A stretch of DNA of 64,000 nucleotides, from positions 372,001 to 436,000 of the forward strand of contig JAHLKD010000019.1 in assembly GCA_025526935.1 (NCBI GenBank), in the 5' to 3' direction. Source of the stretch: Cladochytrium replicatum (Eukaryota; Chytridiomycota; Chytridiomycetes; Cladochytriales; Cladochytriaceae). Each line of letters opens with the position of its first letter. Position 1 is the stretch's first letter. Shown here one piece after another: positions 40,980-52,637 of this stretch. Below the pieces are notes generated by a model, which was not told the origin of the DNA, ran no database searches, and saw only the letters and a program-made list of their open reading frames with translations. Position numbers and translations under genes: made by a program.

Positions 40980-43141
40980 TCACTCTTCACATATTTTGGA
41001 AAGATCTCGTCTTCGCTCAATCTCAAGCTTCAGACCATCCCGGAACCCCGTCGTAACCGCATCCTTAAAATGCCGAAACGCATTTATTCAAAATGGACGA
41101 TCAAAACTGCAGAAGGCGCTCACCTTGCCACGGAGATGCTGACCAGGGACGAGCTTGAACCTGAAGTTGCGGATCAGGATAGCAAGCACAGTCATTGCTT
41201 CGATCACCGCCATCTTCTTCCCGATACCTTCGAACAAGAGACAAAAGTTAGAAGGGGAAGGAAGGGGAAGTAATACCACGCGCACAATTATGAGGTCCAT
41301 CCGCAAACGGAAGGAATGAGCCTGGGACAATAGGATCATTGTTCCAACGTGCAGGGTTGAACCTTTTCGGATCCTTCCAGTATTGTTCATTGAAGTGCAG
41401 GCCACGAATTCGTACGATAAACATCACATTTTTCTGTGTCGAGACGGTCATTACTTAACAGGACAGAAAGCATATTTTTGGACAGAGTATACCTTATTGT
41501 CGATTGTGTGACCGGCAAGCGTGACAACCTCGTCTGGCAGGCGTCGTCCGATCCCCGCCACAACGGGATGGAAACGCTGCACCTCTTTGAAGAAGGCGTC
41601 CAGCTTCGGAGCGTGTGCTAGGAACGTGTCAAAATTTGTGTCGGATAGTGTGAGCTTGTCGTCGCTGCAGAGCGTATCAAAGATGTTGTCGATCTCGGCC
41701 TCAAGCTCCTCGGCGAGATCGGGGTGTCTCGATAGCTCTAGCAAGGACCACGTCATGGTGTTCGCCGTGGTTCTGTACGTTAAATATTTTCAGATACCAA
41801 AAGAAAAAGCACCAAAAGGTTGACTTACTCTTGCCCAGCAAGCATGAAAGCGATGAGCTCATCCACAATTTCTTTCTCGCTGAATCTGTTCTGGAGTAAG
41901 GTGGGTTAAAACCATCGATCAAACGGAACGGTGGTGGTCGGCACCTTTCCGTTCTCATCGGTCGCAAGCAATCTGTCCATGACATCCAAATCACCTGACG
42001 CCTTTGTGCCATTCTTGACAACTCTCTCCGACAGCAAATTGCGAACGTAGCCATGTAGCAGCTTTCGAATCTCCCATGTGTCCCTCTCGGAGACGCCGAA
42101 AACCGTCCACAGAAACTTTGGAATCACGGCTCGCCTCACGATGATGTCAAAAATATTTCCGAGGGCCTCGAACTCCGGTGCACTCTTCCCATTCTTCAGA
42201 ATGTACGGGAGCGCACCAAAATCCGAACTGAACGCAACTTGAGCACTGTGCAAAATGTCAAAAACGTTGATCACACATGTGGGAGTTGAAATCAAGAAAC
42301 TTACAGAACATCGATGGTCAAGCTTGAGAGGAGGCCGTACATTTCGAGGATCAAGGTATTTTGAGATACTCTTGATGCATCAAGCTTGGAATCAATTCCA
42401 TCGACTAGGACCTTTGCAACGGCGTTGGTCACAGTGAATGTATGCCGCAGATGTGAAGGGCCAAATCCGGGCTGGATCTGCAATGCGAGCACGTTGGCGG
42501 GGAAACTGTAATCGATGGCAATTGCTATACCCCTTTCCGGTGCGCCTTCCAAATATCGCCAGAGGGCATTGCAAACAGTCCATACTCGATCATGTCCCTT
42601 GGTTAATGTATGTCACCGCAGATTGAAATGCACTGTCAAGGGCGTCTACCATCCGAGCCGCTGAAATCGGTCCGCTCGTGTTCCCTTCGCGAGAATCATT
42701 TTGCACAATTCAGCATCGCCTGAAATAACTGCCTGCAGCAAAAAATGTCAGCGATATTACAAACTGAAAGTGGTTCATAATATTCTACGCACCATTCTCC
42801 CAAACGTCTGCTGCTGAATCAAGCTCGTTCCCCCTTTGCTGTACTTCTCTAGCCGATCCTGGGATTCGAGATGGTTCTCGCCAGTCTCCAACGTATCGAG
42901 CAAGTTCAAAAAATTCCCCAGAATTGGAAGGACTGGCGGACCTGATGGAACGCAGAGTTAATTTTGCAAAGTTGACTATGGATGAATGTTAAAAACCTGG
43001 CAACGTCTGGTGGAGTAGGTACTTCTGGGATGCAAAATTACGCATTACGAAAGCGCGGAACGATCTGCTCTTTAGAGTGAGGAAAGCTAGGACCGCGAGC
43101 AAGGACAGAACTGCGGCGGACAAGACAGCGACGGCAAGCAT
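40980..43141 (-). CDS. Cytochrome P450, membrane-anchored
   Basis: Haem-thiolate monooxygenase, probably on the ER membrane. The start at 43141 gives an N-terminal anchor (MLAVAVLSAAVLSLLAVLAF) and SRSFRAFVMRNFAS. A proline-rich hinge follows (GPPVLPILGNFLNLLDTL), then EKYSKGGTSLIQQQTFGRM, IEYGLFAMPSGDIWKAHR and FGPSHLRHTFTVTNAVAKVL. The I-helix region is the exon junction before NTMTWSLLELSRHPDLAEEL. The K-helix EVQR lies in FFKEVQRFHPVVAGIGRRLP, and the haem loop is FADGPHNCARG. The last exon, reached across a GTGAGC donor, ends TGFRDGLKLEIERRRDL at 40980. About ten introns. The substrate cannot be inferred. A decayed copy lies at 60745-62835. Confidence 0.88.
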
Positions 43142-43969
43142 GGTGATGGTGACGTGATCTGGTAGGAGAATTTTTCGATGTTAAAAGTTGAGAAAGCGGA
43201 GTAGTCCGTGCCACTGTTGAACGTGGAAGCGGGATCGTTTCAGTCTTGAAAGGTAGAAAAAAATACGTGGTGTTAAGACTGAACTCCCTGACGTTGATGG
43301 AAACATGCGGACAAACTAGTTAGGAGCATAATTCGCTTTTTACAGACAATATTGACAAGTTGCTAAAGACTGAAAATGCAACACCAATGAATGAAAAAGG
43401 AGAGGGGGCCCGATGGGACGATGGGCATAGGAACAATAAGATCATTGTGACAATCATTTTTAATATGATTTGATTTGCACATGTAATGGAAAACTCAAAT
43501 TTGATATCTGCTATTGTCGTGAATTGTAATTTCGGATCACAGGTCATCTTCTCAGTGCAGATTTTCATTTCCTTACCATTCTTGCGTTATTTCCCCGAGT
43601 TTCTATCTAACTATGACCTTTTTTCAGCTATTTTAGGTACAGATTATCTTTATGAATATGGGTGGCAACATGAGTACATCCCATGATTTCCCATTTCACG
43701 ACAGCTATCGTAAATTTACTTAAGGTTTGCGAGAGACCAAATTTCAATGTGAGGGTGATATGTGTCAAATTCACGTTTTAAACCTTTGTGAATGCCGTTT
43801 GCTGTTAAGATAAAATGTAGTGTCATATTAGATTTCATGTGGTCATGTGTCTGGGAAATGTGTGAAACGTGATTAAGCCTCCAGTTCCGAAAACCCCTCA
43901 ACGGTAATGTATCATGCAAAGTTCAAGTATCCTGTCAACAATGATGTGTCTGTCTGTTCATATAAGCAT
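43142..43969. other. AT-rich spacer, no gene seen
   Basis: About 830 bp upstream of the P450 start with short shadow frames only. Confidence 0.4.
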
Positions 43970-44775
43970 TTATTGAAGTGTTGGTTTGCTAACATTGACG
44001 ACACTCTGTTTGAATTTGCCATGATATATCACTTGTAAACACATAGTGTTGTTGGCATATAAGACATGAAAACTTATTGAAACAAGATGGCTATCTAGTG
44101 TCCCAGGAAAGTTAGCCCATGTAAACGGAACGTATCTGGTTGATTCATGTTGTCCAAACCCTCTAATTGAACACAGTCCACCCAATAATTGTTTTTGAGC
44201 CGCAGCCGCCATATGTCTATTGAACAGCACTGGATTTTCAAGGCGTCGCACACATTTGCTAAGTGAACCAACACCCCATTTGGCTGCCTGTCATATGCTT
44301 GTCAGCGCATTATTGATGGTCGTCAACCCTGTCATTGCCTCACTCAGTACACACTCCAGGTCGCCTTGCATCGTTCCGCCCTGTGCATGGTTCACGAAAA
44401 CGTTGCCGGCATTATACCGAACATCAGCAAGAGCGGCTTAGTGTTGCTCCGTCACTGCAAAATGGTCTGAAGGATGGGGAGCCATAGACTGGGGCTGATC
44501 ATGCACTAAATAAGAAGAAGCTGTCACATGAGTAGAAGCTAAAAACAAATCAATAATTGAACTCCCTAAGTGAGAACGAAAAGTTGGGCGACGAGCTGAA
44601 GAAGAAGCTGGGACAACTAATGAAAGTGAGTGAGCTGTAAAAAGGGAAGAAGTGCTCTGGCATAGGCATTGGTAACACGATCACCGGTGCTCTGAGTTCT
44701 AAAATTGAAGTCACTGATCAAAATCACCAAGTATCCAAATTTGAAAAAAATTGAGGAAAATCAGCCGAACAATGT
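43970..44775 (-). mobile_element. Decayed LINE (non-LTR retrotransposon) fragment, endonuclease region
   Basis: On the minus strand, in shifting frames: IWILGDFDQ (compare the GDFN core of apurinic-like endonucleases), then TQSTGDRVTNAYARALLPFL, PTFRSHLGSSIIDLFLAST, and HPSDHFAVTEQH with the SDH catalytic motif of EEP endonucleases. In the same frame after a stop follow AALADVRYNAGNVFVNHAQG and a further open run to 43970. This order (GDFN ... N-A ... PTF ... S-IID-FLAS ... SDH) is the LINE endonuclease signature. Two stops and at least two frameshifts show it is dead. The reverse transcriptase was not found. Confidence 0.7.
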
Positions 44776-45536
44776 TGTTAAGTAAAACGTTGGCCATGGC
44801 TTTTTTCAAACAATATTATTTAGCACATACAATGCATAACAAAGAACAATACCCAAAGTGCCTTACAAGATGGTCATGGACCAGCACATAGGGAAGCGTG
44901 CGCAGCATAAGAAAAGCAACAAAGCAAAACAGAGAAAGTAAACTCAAACCTGTGGCTACCTTCATGGCTGGATTGTCTGATTTTGGACCGTTTCACGAGA
45001 ATGCATTCGTGAGGATGTTGTTTCAGAGATTGTAGACATTTACACGCTTTTAAAGATTGTTATATCTCTTCTTTATAAAACGACATAAAAGTAAAACACT
45101 TGTGGTTGCTTTTTGTGCCTTCTGTGAAAATTAGTTATTATATCGGTCTAAATTTGAACTTTCAGTTATTGATGCTTCGCTGAACACGAAATGCCGAGCG
45201 AGAGAGATCCATGGTTGTGGTTGTTGTAGGGGAGACCGTGACAACCGCCAAATCTGCCTGTAGCAGACGTAGAAATGCTACTCTTACTATTGAGAAGATC
45301 GAGAGCAATTCTGCGCAAAACTCAAGCTTTGTTCAACCAGAATTTACTTTAGGAAAATAGGGACTTGGCGTGTCAGCATTATTGTATCGTCAATCCACAA
45401 CATGACTTTGAATCTTTTAACTAGATTCCAGTACAAAGTTGGTGCTGCCGAGCCTTGCGGCAATGGTACTGCTGAGATTGTTTTGGTATCCGTGAAAAAT
45501 TTTACCTGCATGATGCAACGCAGCTGAACGAGCGGA
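44776..45536. other. Spacer upstream of the lipase gene, no gene seen
   Basis: About 760 bp, AT-rich on the left. May contain the 5' end of the LINE remnant and the lipase promoter. Confidence 0.4.
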
Positions 45537-47187
45537 ATGGCTTCTTCTTCTGTCGTGTATCTTGTCGACGGGAAACACCCCGACGAGCCCTCTCCGACCC
45601 CTCCAGCCCTTGTCGCAGAGGCAATCCGGGCAGTGAATTTCGCAGACTTTGCATACATGAATGAGGACAGAATCCATGAGCAATACAATAATATTGGCGA
45701 AGGTCAGAGGGCTGCAACGTTCTACGATCCGGAATCGGTAAGGCCGTCCAAGATAGATTATCCCTTTTTCCAAATATCTGATCAGAGGACTATTCGGTGC
45801 CAGGACACGTTTGGCTTCCTCTGCATGAACTATGCCGAGCCGTCCTTACGCATCGCCTTCCGCGGAACAATGTCGACATCCAACTGGAAGACGAACGCAC
45901 GTACAATGGGAATGCGAGCCTATGAGGACTGCTTTCGGCGGGTCAAAGAGCAGCTTGGAATCCAGCTTGACGAATATTTTACAGTGATTTTGCAAAAGCA
46001 TCGACACCTGCCGCTGGAAATCACGATCACCGGCCATTCACTCGGTGGTGCACTAGCAGCCGTTTGCGTTTCCTGGTTCGTTCAACGCTACGGAGTGAAA
46101 CACGGCCGTCCATTAGAGTCTGGTGTTCCCCGCAATATTCTCCTCAGGCTTTCCAAACACAATGCGTGTAAGATCCATTTCATTACGTTTGGCTCGGCGT
46201 TGGCTGCCACTCCGCAGGAGGTACACCAGTTGGATGACATATTTGCGGACTACGGTTCAGCCATCAAATCGCTACATTTGCGCACTGATGGGGATGTGGT
46301 ACCGTACCTACAGCTGCCTCTGGGGTGAGCTAGTTTCGCAGATGGCGTCATGTTACCAATTTGCAGATGTCACTTTTTTACGTAGGTATGAACGACTTCC
46401 GGGTGACTGCATCATTGTCGAGAAAGAAGTCGCAGGCCACCGTCGTCAAATGGACGTAACAAAAATACTGCAGCTTGGCTGGGAGCGCTTGAGATGGTTT
46501 GTTCTTCCACCTGCCTATCTGGCAGCCGAGCGTTGGTTGTCCAACCATCAGCTGGACACATATCGCAGACGAATCGAGCTGTACCTGGCCCAGATTGTTG
46601 AGGAGGGAATAAGCGAAGGAGAGGATAGAAGGATCGGAAGTCGCAGTCTTGGAGATATTGTGAACAACAGCGTCTCGGACAGCGAGGATGATGGCGAAGA
46701 TGAGGAACGGGGCAGAAAACAGCTGAAGAAGGTACAGAGGCTGATGGACGACCACCGGTTCGACGGCAACATGGACATGCTCGACACGATCATGCATGGT
46801 CTAGCAAGACACGAGTGGATACATGTGATCATCCACAATGTCACCCATGATGAGATCGACGCATACTTACTTGGTCCTGACCGAGTTTGCTTGGTGAAGG
46901 AGCGACACGGGAGGTCGGGATTGGTGACTTTTCCCTTGCCATACAGATCTACGATACACCGAGCCTTGGAAATTAGCAAAGAGGAATGGTCGAAATTGAA
47001 CCGGATCTCCGCCGCGAAACAAATTGTTCACAAGTTCCTTGAAAAGGTGTCATCGATGCCCAGCTGGATTTACTGCGTGCGCAAAACACTCGGAAACGAG
47101 GCAACAGTTTTTGATGGACATGAGTCTCAGGATCGTGTGCAAATGATCCAGCTGAATTCATTTTTGCTGTTTGTTGGATTGGACTAG
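45537..47187 (+). CDS. Fungal class-3 lipase-like serine hydrolase
   Basis: Alpha/beta-hydrolase of the lipase_3 type. The start is ATG 45537 (MASSSVVYLVDGKHP). The first exon carries SLRIAFRGTMSTSNWKTNAR (oxyanion strand and loop), ITITGHSLGGALAAVCVSWF with the nucleophile serine in GHSLG, CKIHFITFGSALAATP, and SLHLRTDGDVVPYLQLPLG, where the aspartate of TDGDVVP fits the acid position. One short intron separates a second exon: YERLPGDCIIVEKE, an acidic segment NNSVSDSEDDGEDEERG, and a C-terminal part ending NSFLLFVGLD. No signal peptide, so an intracellular enzyme is likely. The catalytic histidine was not placed with certainty. Confidence 0.85.
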
Positions 47188-47342
47188 TAACAAAGCGCAT
47201 CCCCCGTAAGCGATGACCATCTATAATTGCTCGAAACAATCCAACCCCAATCATCAATGCGCAGTGCAGTGCTGATTTCTGCCTTTCCGTCTCGACATTC
47301 TCCAAAATTTATCCCCAAACTTTCACAATTTTTCCATCAACT

Positions 47343-48326
47343 ATGGACACCGCTGAGAACCACGTCTCCGCTACATCGCCCTCGCAACAGCGGTCCCGCT
47401 CGTCCTCAAGCTCGTCGAACGCACTCCCTGTCGTCCACCACACCCGCGGCATCGCTTCAAACATGTTCCACGCTCACGATGTTCCTTCCCGCACGGCGTC
47501 TCCATTTACCGCCCAGGACCGCGTGCACATCAACGGTCTCTCGTGGCCATCCAAAGGCGCTCTGGAGCGTAAAGAAGATTCGGCCGAAGAACGCGCAAAG
47601 CGAGTCGAGAAGATCGCCGGAGCCGTTCGAACGCTCCTCGAGGGTATCGGTGAGGACCCGGAGCGCGAGGGACTGTTGAAGACTCCAGAGCGCTATGCGA
47701 AGGCGTTAATGTTCTTCACAAAGGGATACGAGGAGAGTCTTAAGGAGATGATCAACGATGCTGTGTTTGAAGAGGACCACGATGAGATGGTGATCGTCAA
47801 GGACATCGATATCTTTTCTCTGTGCGAACACCATTTGGTCCCTTTCACTGGAAAGGTTAGATGATTTGTTACACTTTGTCGCCTCCACTTACCAATCTGT
47901 ACCCGCTAGATTCACATTGGGTATATCCCAAATAAGCGTGTTCTGGGTCTTAGCAAGCTTGCTCGTATCGCAGAAATGTTTAGCAGACGTCTTCAGGTCC
48001 AGGAGCGGCTGACAAAGCAGGTTGCTGTCGCGCTCCAAGAGATTCTGCAACCCCAGGGTGTTGCGGTCACTATGGAGGCTTCGTAAGTGAGCGTCACACT
48101 CGTTGCATATCTTTCTGAACTCTTTCATTCCAGTCACATGTGCATGGTGATGAGGGGAGTCCAGAAGCCTGGGAGCAAGACCGTGACAAGCTGCATGCTT
48201 GGCGTGTTCCGAGAGGACCCAAAAACAAGGGAAGAATACTTGAGGGTAAGCGGGAGCGATATTTTTTTCGCCGCTGCATTCAAGTACTAAAGTTGTCCCT
48301 ATTACATCAAGCTCATCAACCACTAA
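47343..48326 (+). CDS. FOL2: GTP cyclohydrolase I
   Basis: Converts GTP to 7,8-dihydroneopterin triphosphate, the first step to folate and tetrahydrobiopterin. The start [16 protein letters not shown] begins a variable Ser-rich extension. The conserved core reads [37 protein letters not shown], and [15 protein letters not shown] with the zinc-binding Cys and His. Across an intron follow [20 protein letters not shown] and [18 protein letters not shown], then [20 protein letters not shown] with the second zinc cysteine region. A GTAAGC donor after REEYLR leads to a tiny last exon LINH with stop at 48324-48326; reading through the donor would give a non-family tail. Three introns. The gene appears intact. 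Confidence 0.95.
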
Positions 48327-48675
48327 TACACTGCTGTTGCCTCTTGACGCAAAAGTTCGACATTCTCAACGCATTTTTTGGACAAACTGATTCAGTCGCT
48401 CGCCCTCATTTTTCATTGGGAGAATGCAGCCAGCATACACATCTCTTCTTAGATGAGATAATATATTTGAAATCGCTAAAATATGCTGCGTGCACCGCTC
48501 AGTACACAGATAGCTATGTAATGCTGGAAGATGTATCCATATGTTGTATCCAGCAAGATGGAAATCGGTCAGCTTCACCAAATCCATTCAACTGGTTATT
48601 ATCGAAAGGAAGATAGAAAGAAACATGACAAAGGAGGTTTATTTAGGACAGAAATCTATCCTGGATTGATAATTT
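48327..48675. other. Spacer, no gene seen
   Basis: Sequence between the convergent ends of FOL2 and family member 3; only shadow frames. Confidence 0.4.
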
Positions 48676-49086
48676 TCAAGCTCGAGGCGAATCCATGACG
48701 TTCACCATCGGCCCCATTGCGCCATCATACGTCCCCATCAAGAACAAAAGCGTCTCGTCGCACACAGTCACAGCAGCATCCAAGCTTGCTTTGGCGACTC
48801 GAACCGGAATCAATACCGCTGCAAGAGCAGCGGCAAGAGAGCGCCAAGCTGGGGTTGGCTTGGCTAGCAAAGTAAGATCATGATTGTGCCAAACGGTGAT
48901 GAAGTCATTTGATCCACGTATCGAGAAGTCAGTTCTATATGATACCTCGCTTGGGCTGGAATCACTGCAGTTATGTGTCAGGTCGAGATCAAACCGGAAA
49001 GATTTGAAGAGTTACCATATAGTTACGCTTCAGCGTCCACTATAGTTACCGATCAGCGATCGCGTGCTTCGTTTAGTTGCTTTCAT
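48676..49086 (-). CDS. Short member 3 of the CAE-motif family
   Basis: The minus strand is open from about 49010 to the stop at 48676, reading FKSFRFDLDLTHNCSDSSPS, then VWHNHDLTLLAKPTPAWRSL and the C-terminal block IPVRVAKASLDAAVTVCDET continuing LLFLMGTYDGAMG. This matches the block in the genes at 5308 and 16868 (P-x-RVA, D-x-AV-x2-C-x-ET-x-L). A basic start MKATKRSTRSLI at 49086 with a GTAACT donor is the best first exon, but no acceptor joins it in perfect phase, so the 5' end is unsettled. Only a short N-terminal region is present and no coiled coil is visible. Unknown function. Confidence 0.55.
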
Positions 49087-49175
49087 ATTGTTTGAACTCC
49101 CAGGACTATGGTATCGGGATTTAATGTCTCGCAACGAAAAACACGGAAAAGAAAGGTCGAACCAGGCCTGATGCT

Positions 49176-49183
49176 TATAAAGG
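49176..49183 (+). promoter_or_regulatory. TATA-like element upstream of the small secreted protein gene
   Basis: TATAAAGG, 68 bp before the ATG at 49251, in the short divergent spacer shared with family member 3. Confidence 0.4.
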
Positions 49184-49250
49184 TGAATTGTTTGTTTGAG
49201 TATGCTGTAAACAATCGAGGGAGAGTTGATAGGAAGAAACTTGTGCGTCG

Positions 49251-49666
49251 ATGTTTTCCCGATCACTTGGTTTATTGGCGGTGGCTATAATCACTGTCGG
49301 AGCACAAAACTCATTAGCTTCGATAAGTTGGTTGCCTGACTTCAGCTCGAGTCTGCGATCTCTTTCCACCGCTGATGATGGCCGTGCTGGCGGGAGACCT
49401 TGGCAGTTGTTGCACCAGAGTAAGTCAAGGCCGCTGTTTTGCTCAATTCGGCCAGAAAGTTGGACAAAGGATTTGGTCGACGATCGCACAATATACCGAC
49501 ATCAGACCTAGAGCGTCTGGGACCTCGTCCGCTGATCTCTGGTAAAACGCTATGTTTTTGAGCCTTTCTTTTCTCGGCAGCGTCTTTTGGTGATCCCGGG
49601 GTCTGGCTACCCGCGATAAGCGATGTGTTGAGGGCTCCGAATGCAATGCAGTCATGGAAGCATTGA
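49251..49666 (+). CDS. Small secreted protein (about 96 residues)
   Basis: Exon 49251-49419 begins MFSRSLGLLAVAIITVGAQN, a good signal peptide with cleavage likely near VGA-QN. It continues ISWLPDFSSSLRSLSTADDG and ends at a consensus GTAAGT donor. Exon 49506-49541 continues in phase (NLERLGPRPLIS), and a last exon at 49581-49666 reads SFGDPGVWLPAISDVLRAPN before the stop. The second intron (39 nt) is shorter than any other in the window, so the C-terminus is less certain. No cysteine in the mature part and no family recognised. It sits 107 bp upstream of the dynein light-chain gene. Confidence 0.5.
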
Positions 49667-49773
49667 GGATGAAGCGCGATGGGACTCTGATGGTTTTGCA
49701 TCTGATGCCGAGCAGCCAAAGCACAACATTGAGCGCGTTTTTGGGGGATTAAAAGCCACGTGTAAATATCACT

Positions 49774-50346
49774 ATGGAAGACGCACAAGGAGGGGAAGAG
49801 GTTGGGGATATAGAATTGGTGGGGGAGGACAGGAAATGGAACTGATCAGTACTTGTAGAAATCGTTTGTAGTGGACGAGGTTAATGCGGTCGTCAAAGAG
49901 GTTTGTTTTGTGACTTTTGATGGATCATCGTTGAGCTGACCAGGAAAGCATAAGTCGATCGAGAACACTATACAAAATGCCGCGTACCACCACAACAAAG
50001 TTGCGCAGTGGAATTCAAATATCGTCGAGCTATGCTTGAAGAAACTCACTCAACTCAACAAACCATTCAAGTACATCGGTGGGTGGAAGCAGCAAGCAGA
50101 AATGCTAGCAAAAACATTCTGAATCTCTATGTCATAGTGACGTGCACAGTCATGCAGAAGAATGGTGCGGGTTTGCATGCAGCGAGTTCGGCGTTCTGGG
50201 ACAGCACGACTGACGGTAAACACGATCCTGAGTGCTCCCGCTTGATGGAAATTCTGATTTTTCATGTCTTAACAGGGAGCACCACGTATAAATACGATTC
50301 GAAGACGATGTACGTCATCGTGAGCGTCTTCGGACTGGCGATATGA
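49774..50346 (+). CDS. Dynein light chain, Tctex type (DYNLT)
   Basis: Light chain of cytoplasmic and/or flagellar dynein that dimerises on the intermediate chain. A short first exon MEDAQGGEE is followed by [14 protein letters not shown], then [20 protein letters not shown] with [23 protein letters not shown], then [20 protein letters not shown] with WDSTTDG, and finally [20 protein letters not shown] with AI and stop at 50346. These match the Tctex1 pattern ([21 protein letters not shown], [12 protein letters not shown]) throughout. At least four introns; the first exon is the least certain. Confidence 0.92.
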
Positions 50347-50429
50347 TACCTTTCGTTGCCTGCGATTTGAACAAAATATTTATAATATATCACTTTCATT
50401 AGCCCCAAAAAGGAATTGCTGCGCCCCAC

Positions 50430-52637
50430 ATGCTCTTCAAGGTGAGTGTGATTTCGCCGTCTGAGCTGTCGGCTAACGTTGTGGTCCACAGGGCGTGAAG
50501 AATGCCCTCAGCAAGCCGCAATCCGATCCTCAAAAGGTATTCATAATCCCTGAAGCACCTTCCTCTACATGGATCTAAAAGTCATTCGCAACCTAGCCGC
50601 ATGTAAGTCAGAATGCAGGCAGTCATGCTGCCCCAAACAGCCTACCTCCTCCACCTGCACCACCAGCGCTCCCAACAGCCCGCGAGAATCCATTCATTTT
50701 TGCTCGCATGAACTCCCGGCCACTTCCACCATCGAATCCCTTGCCATCACAAGAGCAGCACACATCATCATCGCAGAACCCACGTCCGCCTACAATATTC
50801 CACTCCGCACCCTCCATCTTCAGCCGCACCAACAGCCCCAATCCCTGCATTTTGAAACCACATGCGTCCTTCTCGTTCAACAAGCCCCGACCATTGTTCA
50901 ACCAGCCTCTGTCGGTTTCGCAAATAGCAAATTCGAATGCGGACGACGGGGATATGGAGGGAGACGAGTTTGATTCGATGGAGATGGACGAGGCGCTTTT
51001 GGTCGATGCGATGGAGGAGTTTGAGGCGACGCAAAAGGGGGAAAGGGAGGATGAGGACGAGATGAGGAGGAAAAGGATGCGGATTGAGGATGAGGTGAGT
51101 AATTGGACGATGTAGAATGATATTTAATCCATCTGATTAATTTTGGGACAGACAGTCCAAAGTGAGATACTCCCATCGACGCAACAACCGTTGATACCGA
51201 TCACCACACGGCATCAGTTTCCTTCCATCATACCACAATCTCAGCCTCCTCGAATACCGGTTCAATCTCAGACTCCGCGGCCAACAACAACGATCCCAGT
51301 CGCAAAACCGCCGCTCGCCACTGGGTTCCGATTTGATGCTGGACAGAGACCTAACACAGGTTCTCAGGTTTCAAACACTGCGTCTCAGTTTTCGGGCGTG
51401 CGGAGCGCAGGGAGTTTTTTCCCGCAGCTTGGCGCAACGCCTACAATACCTTCATGTCCAGCTCCAACTGTCGTGTCGGTGCAAAAGTCTGGGAACACGA
51501 TTGTGCCGCAGCTTGGAGGGGTCCCGTCGGTCCAGAGGGCTGGGATGAATTCACCAATGTTTGGAGCGGGTCCGTCAGCTCAGCGGAATCCGATGCCGCA
51601 ATTTGGGGGTTCGGCCCAGTCTAAGCCGAAGACTGGAAGCACAGCTTTGTCACAACAGCAGGACACATCGAGACCAGTGAATACACCTGGTCGAACTGAC
51701 AGTCCAAATTTCGGTCGAGGTGGTGCGGCTGCGCAGGATCTGCCCAAACCAGTGAATACACCAATTCGAACTGTCAGCCCCGTTGTGACTCGAGGTGGTG
51801 CGGCGGTTGCCAGCTCAAAGTCGGGACGGGCGCTTCCTGGACCAGCAGGTGAACTTCCGCCACTAGTAAGCAATCAAGAACGACGTTGTATTTCTATTCA
51901 TCCAATTCTGTTCAAGAGAGAAGACGAGCAGCTGATGTTGTTCAATAATCCTGCAGCGTTGGAATTCCGCCCCACCACTCCAAGGACTCCTGCAGCGCAA
52001 CGACAGATCGCAAGAACACCGGGAACGACGCCAAGACCGGCCAGTCAACACAAGAGCGGCCATCGATTTTCGTCGTCTACCGGTTGGACGAACATGCAGG
52101 CTCTTATTACCGATACGCAAGGTTAGATCCAGCAGCATTGCACGACGGATGGAGACTGATTTGGGGATGGAAGGAATTTTGACAGTAGCGGATGTGTTTT
52201 CAAACCCGTGCGACAGCAAGATATCGCGGATGATTGTTATGATTGTCGAGATCAAGCATTCCGATGTGCTTTCAGACGCCGGGGCGGTGTTCAACGATCC
52301 CACTGGTATGATGGCTTTAATGATTATGCAAGTCAAGAGTAAGAGTAAACTTTTCTGCATAGGAGAGATGCCCGGAACAATCCATAGTAGCGTGTTTGAA
52401 CGATTTGCGGAGGCGCTCAACCCGGGCTCGGTTCTTGAGCTGCAGCAGGTAAAAAGGTTTCGTGGACGTCTACTATTAGAGTTTTGTCTGACTTTTTACT
52501 GAATTTCGCAGATATCTGTGTTCAAGCCCAGTGCGCGGTCGCGATACTTGAACGTGACGATTGGCAATGTGCGGAGCGTGTTTCCGGCGGGAGGTGTTCC
52601 TGTGCGTGTGCTTAGGGACGAAGAGCAGCCGAGCTGA
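50430..52637 (+). CDS. HROB-like protein (homologous recombination OB-fold protein)
   Basis: In animals HROB recruits the MCM8-MCM9 helicase to recombination sites. A phase-consistent model starts MLFK, GVKNALSKPQSDPQK, then PHVSQNAGSHAAPNSLPPPP. A long disordered Pro/Ser/Gln-rich region follows, with the acidic patch GDEFDSMEMDEALLVDAMEE and repeated PQLGG/PQFGG-like motifs. The C-terminal OB-fold part reads GILTVADVFSNPCDSKISRM, IVMIVEIKHSDVLSDAGAVF, NDPTG|EMPGTIHSSVFERFA, EALNPGSVLELQQISVFKPS and SRYLNVTIGNVRSVFP. The order DPTGEM-GTIH ... L-PGSVL-L-Q--VF-PS ... YLNVT is the HROB/C17orf53 signature. The DPTG|EM junction needs removal of a 57-nt frame-preserving intron (52306-52362). The assignment rests on this C-terminal domain. 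Confidence 0.82.
52306..52362 (+). other. 57-nt stop-free intron in the HROB-like gene
   Basis: Begins GTATGA, ends GCATAG, length divisible by three, no in-frame stop. Removing it restores the conserved DPTGEMPGTIH; leaving it in inserts 19 residues into the OB fold. Confidence 0.85.

Noticed and set aside
49342-49788. 148-codon minus-strand frame as upstream exon of family member 3
   Set aside because: The opposite strand carries a signal-peptide protein with consensus splice sites and then the dynein light chain; the minus frame has no motif shared with the family.
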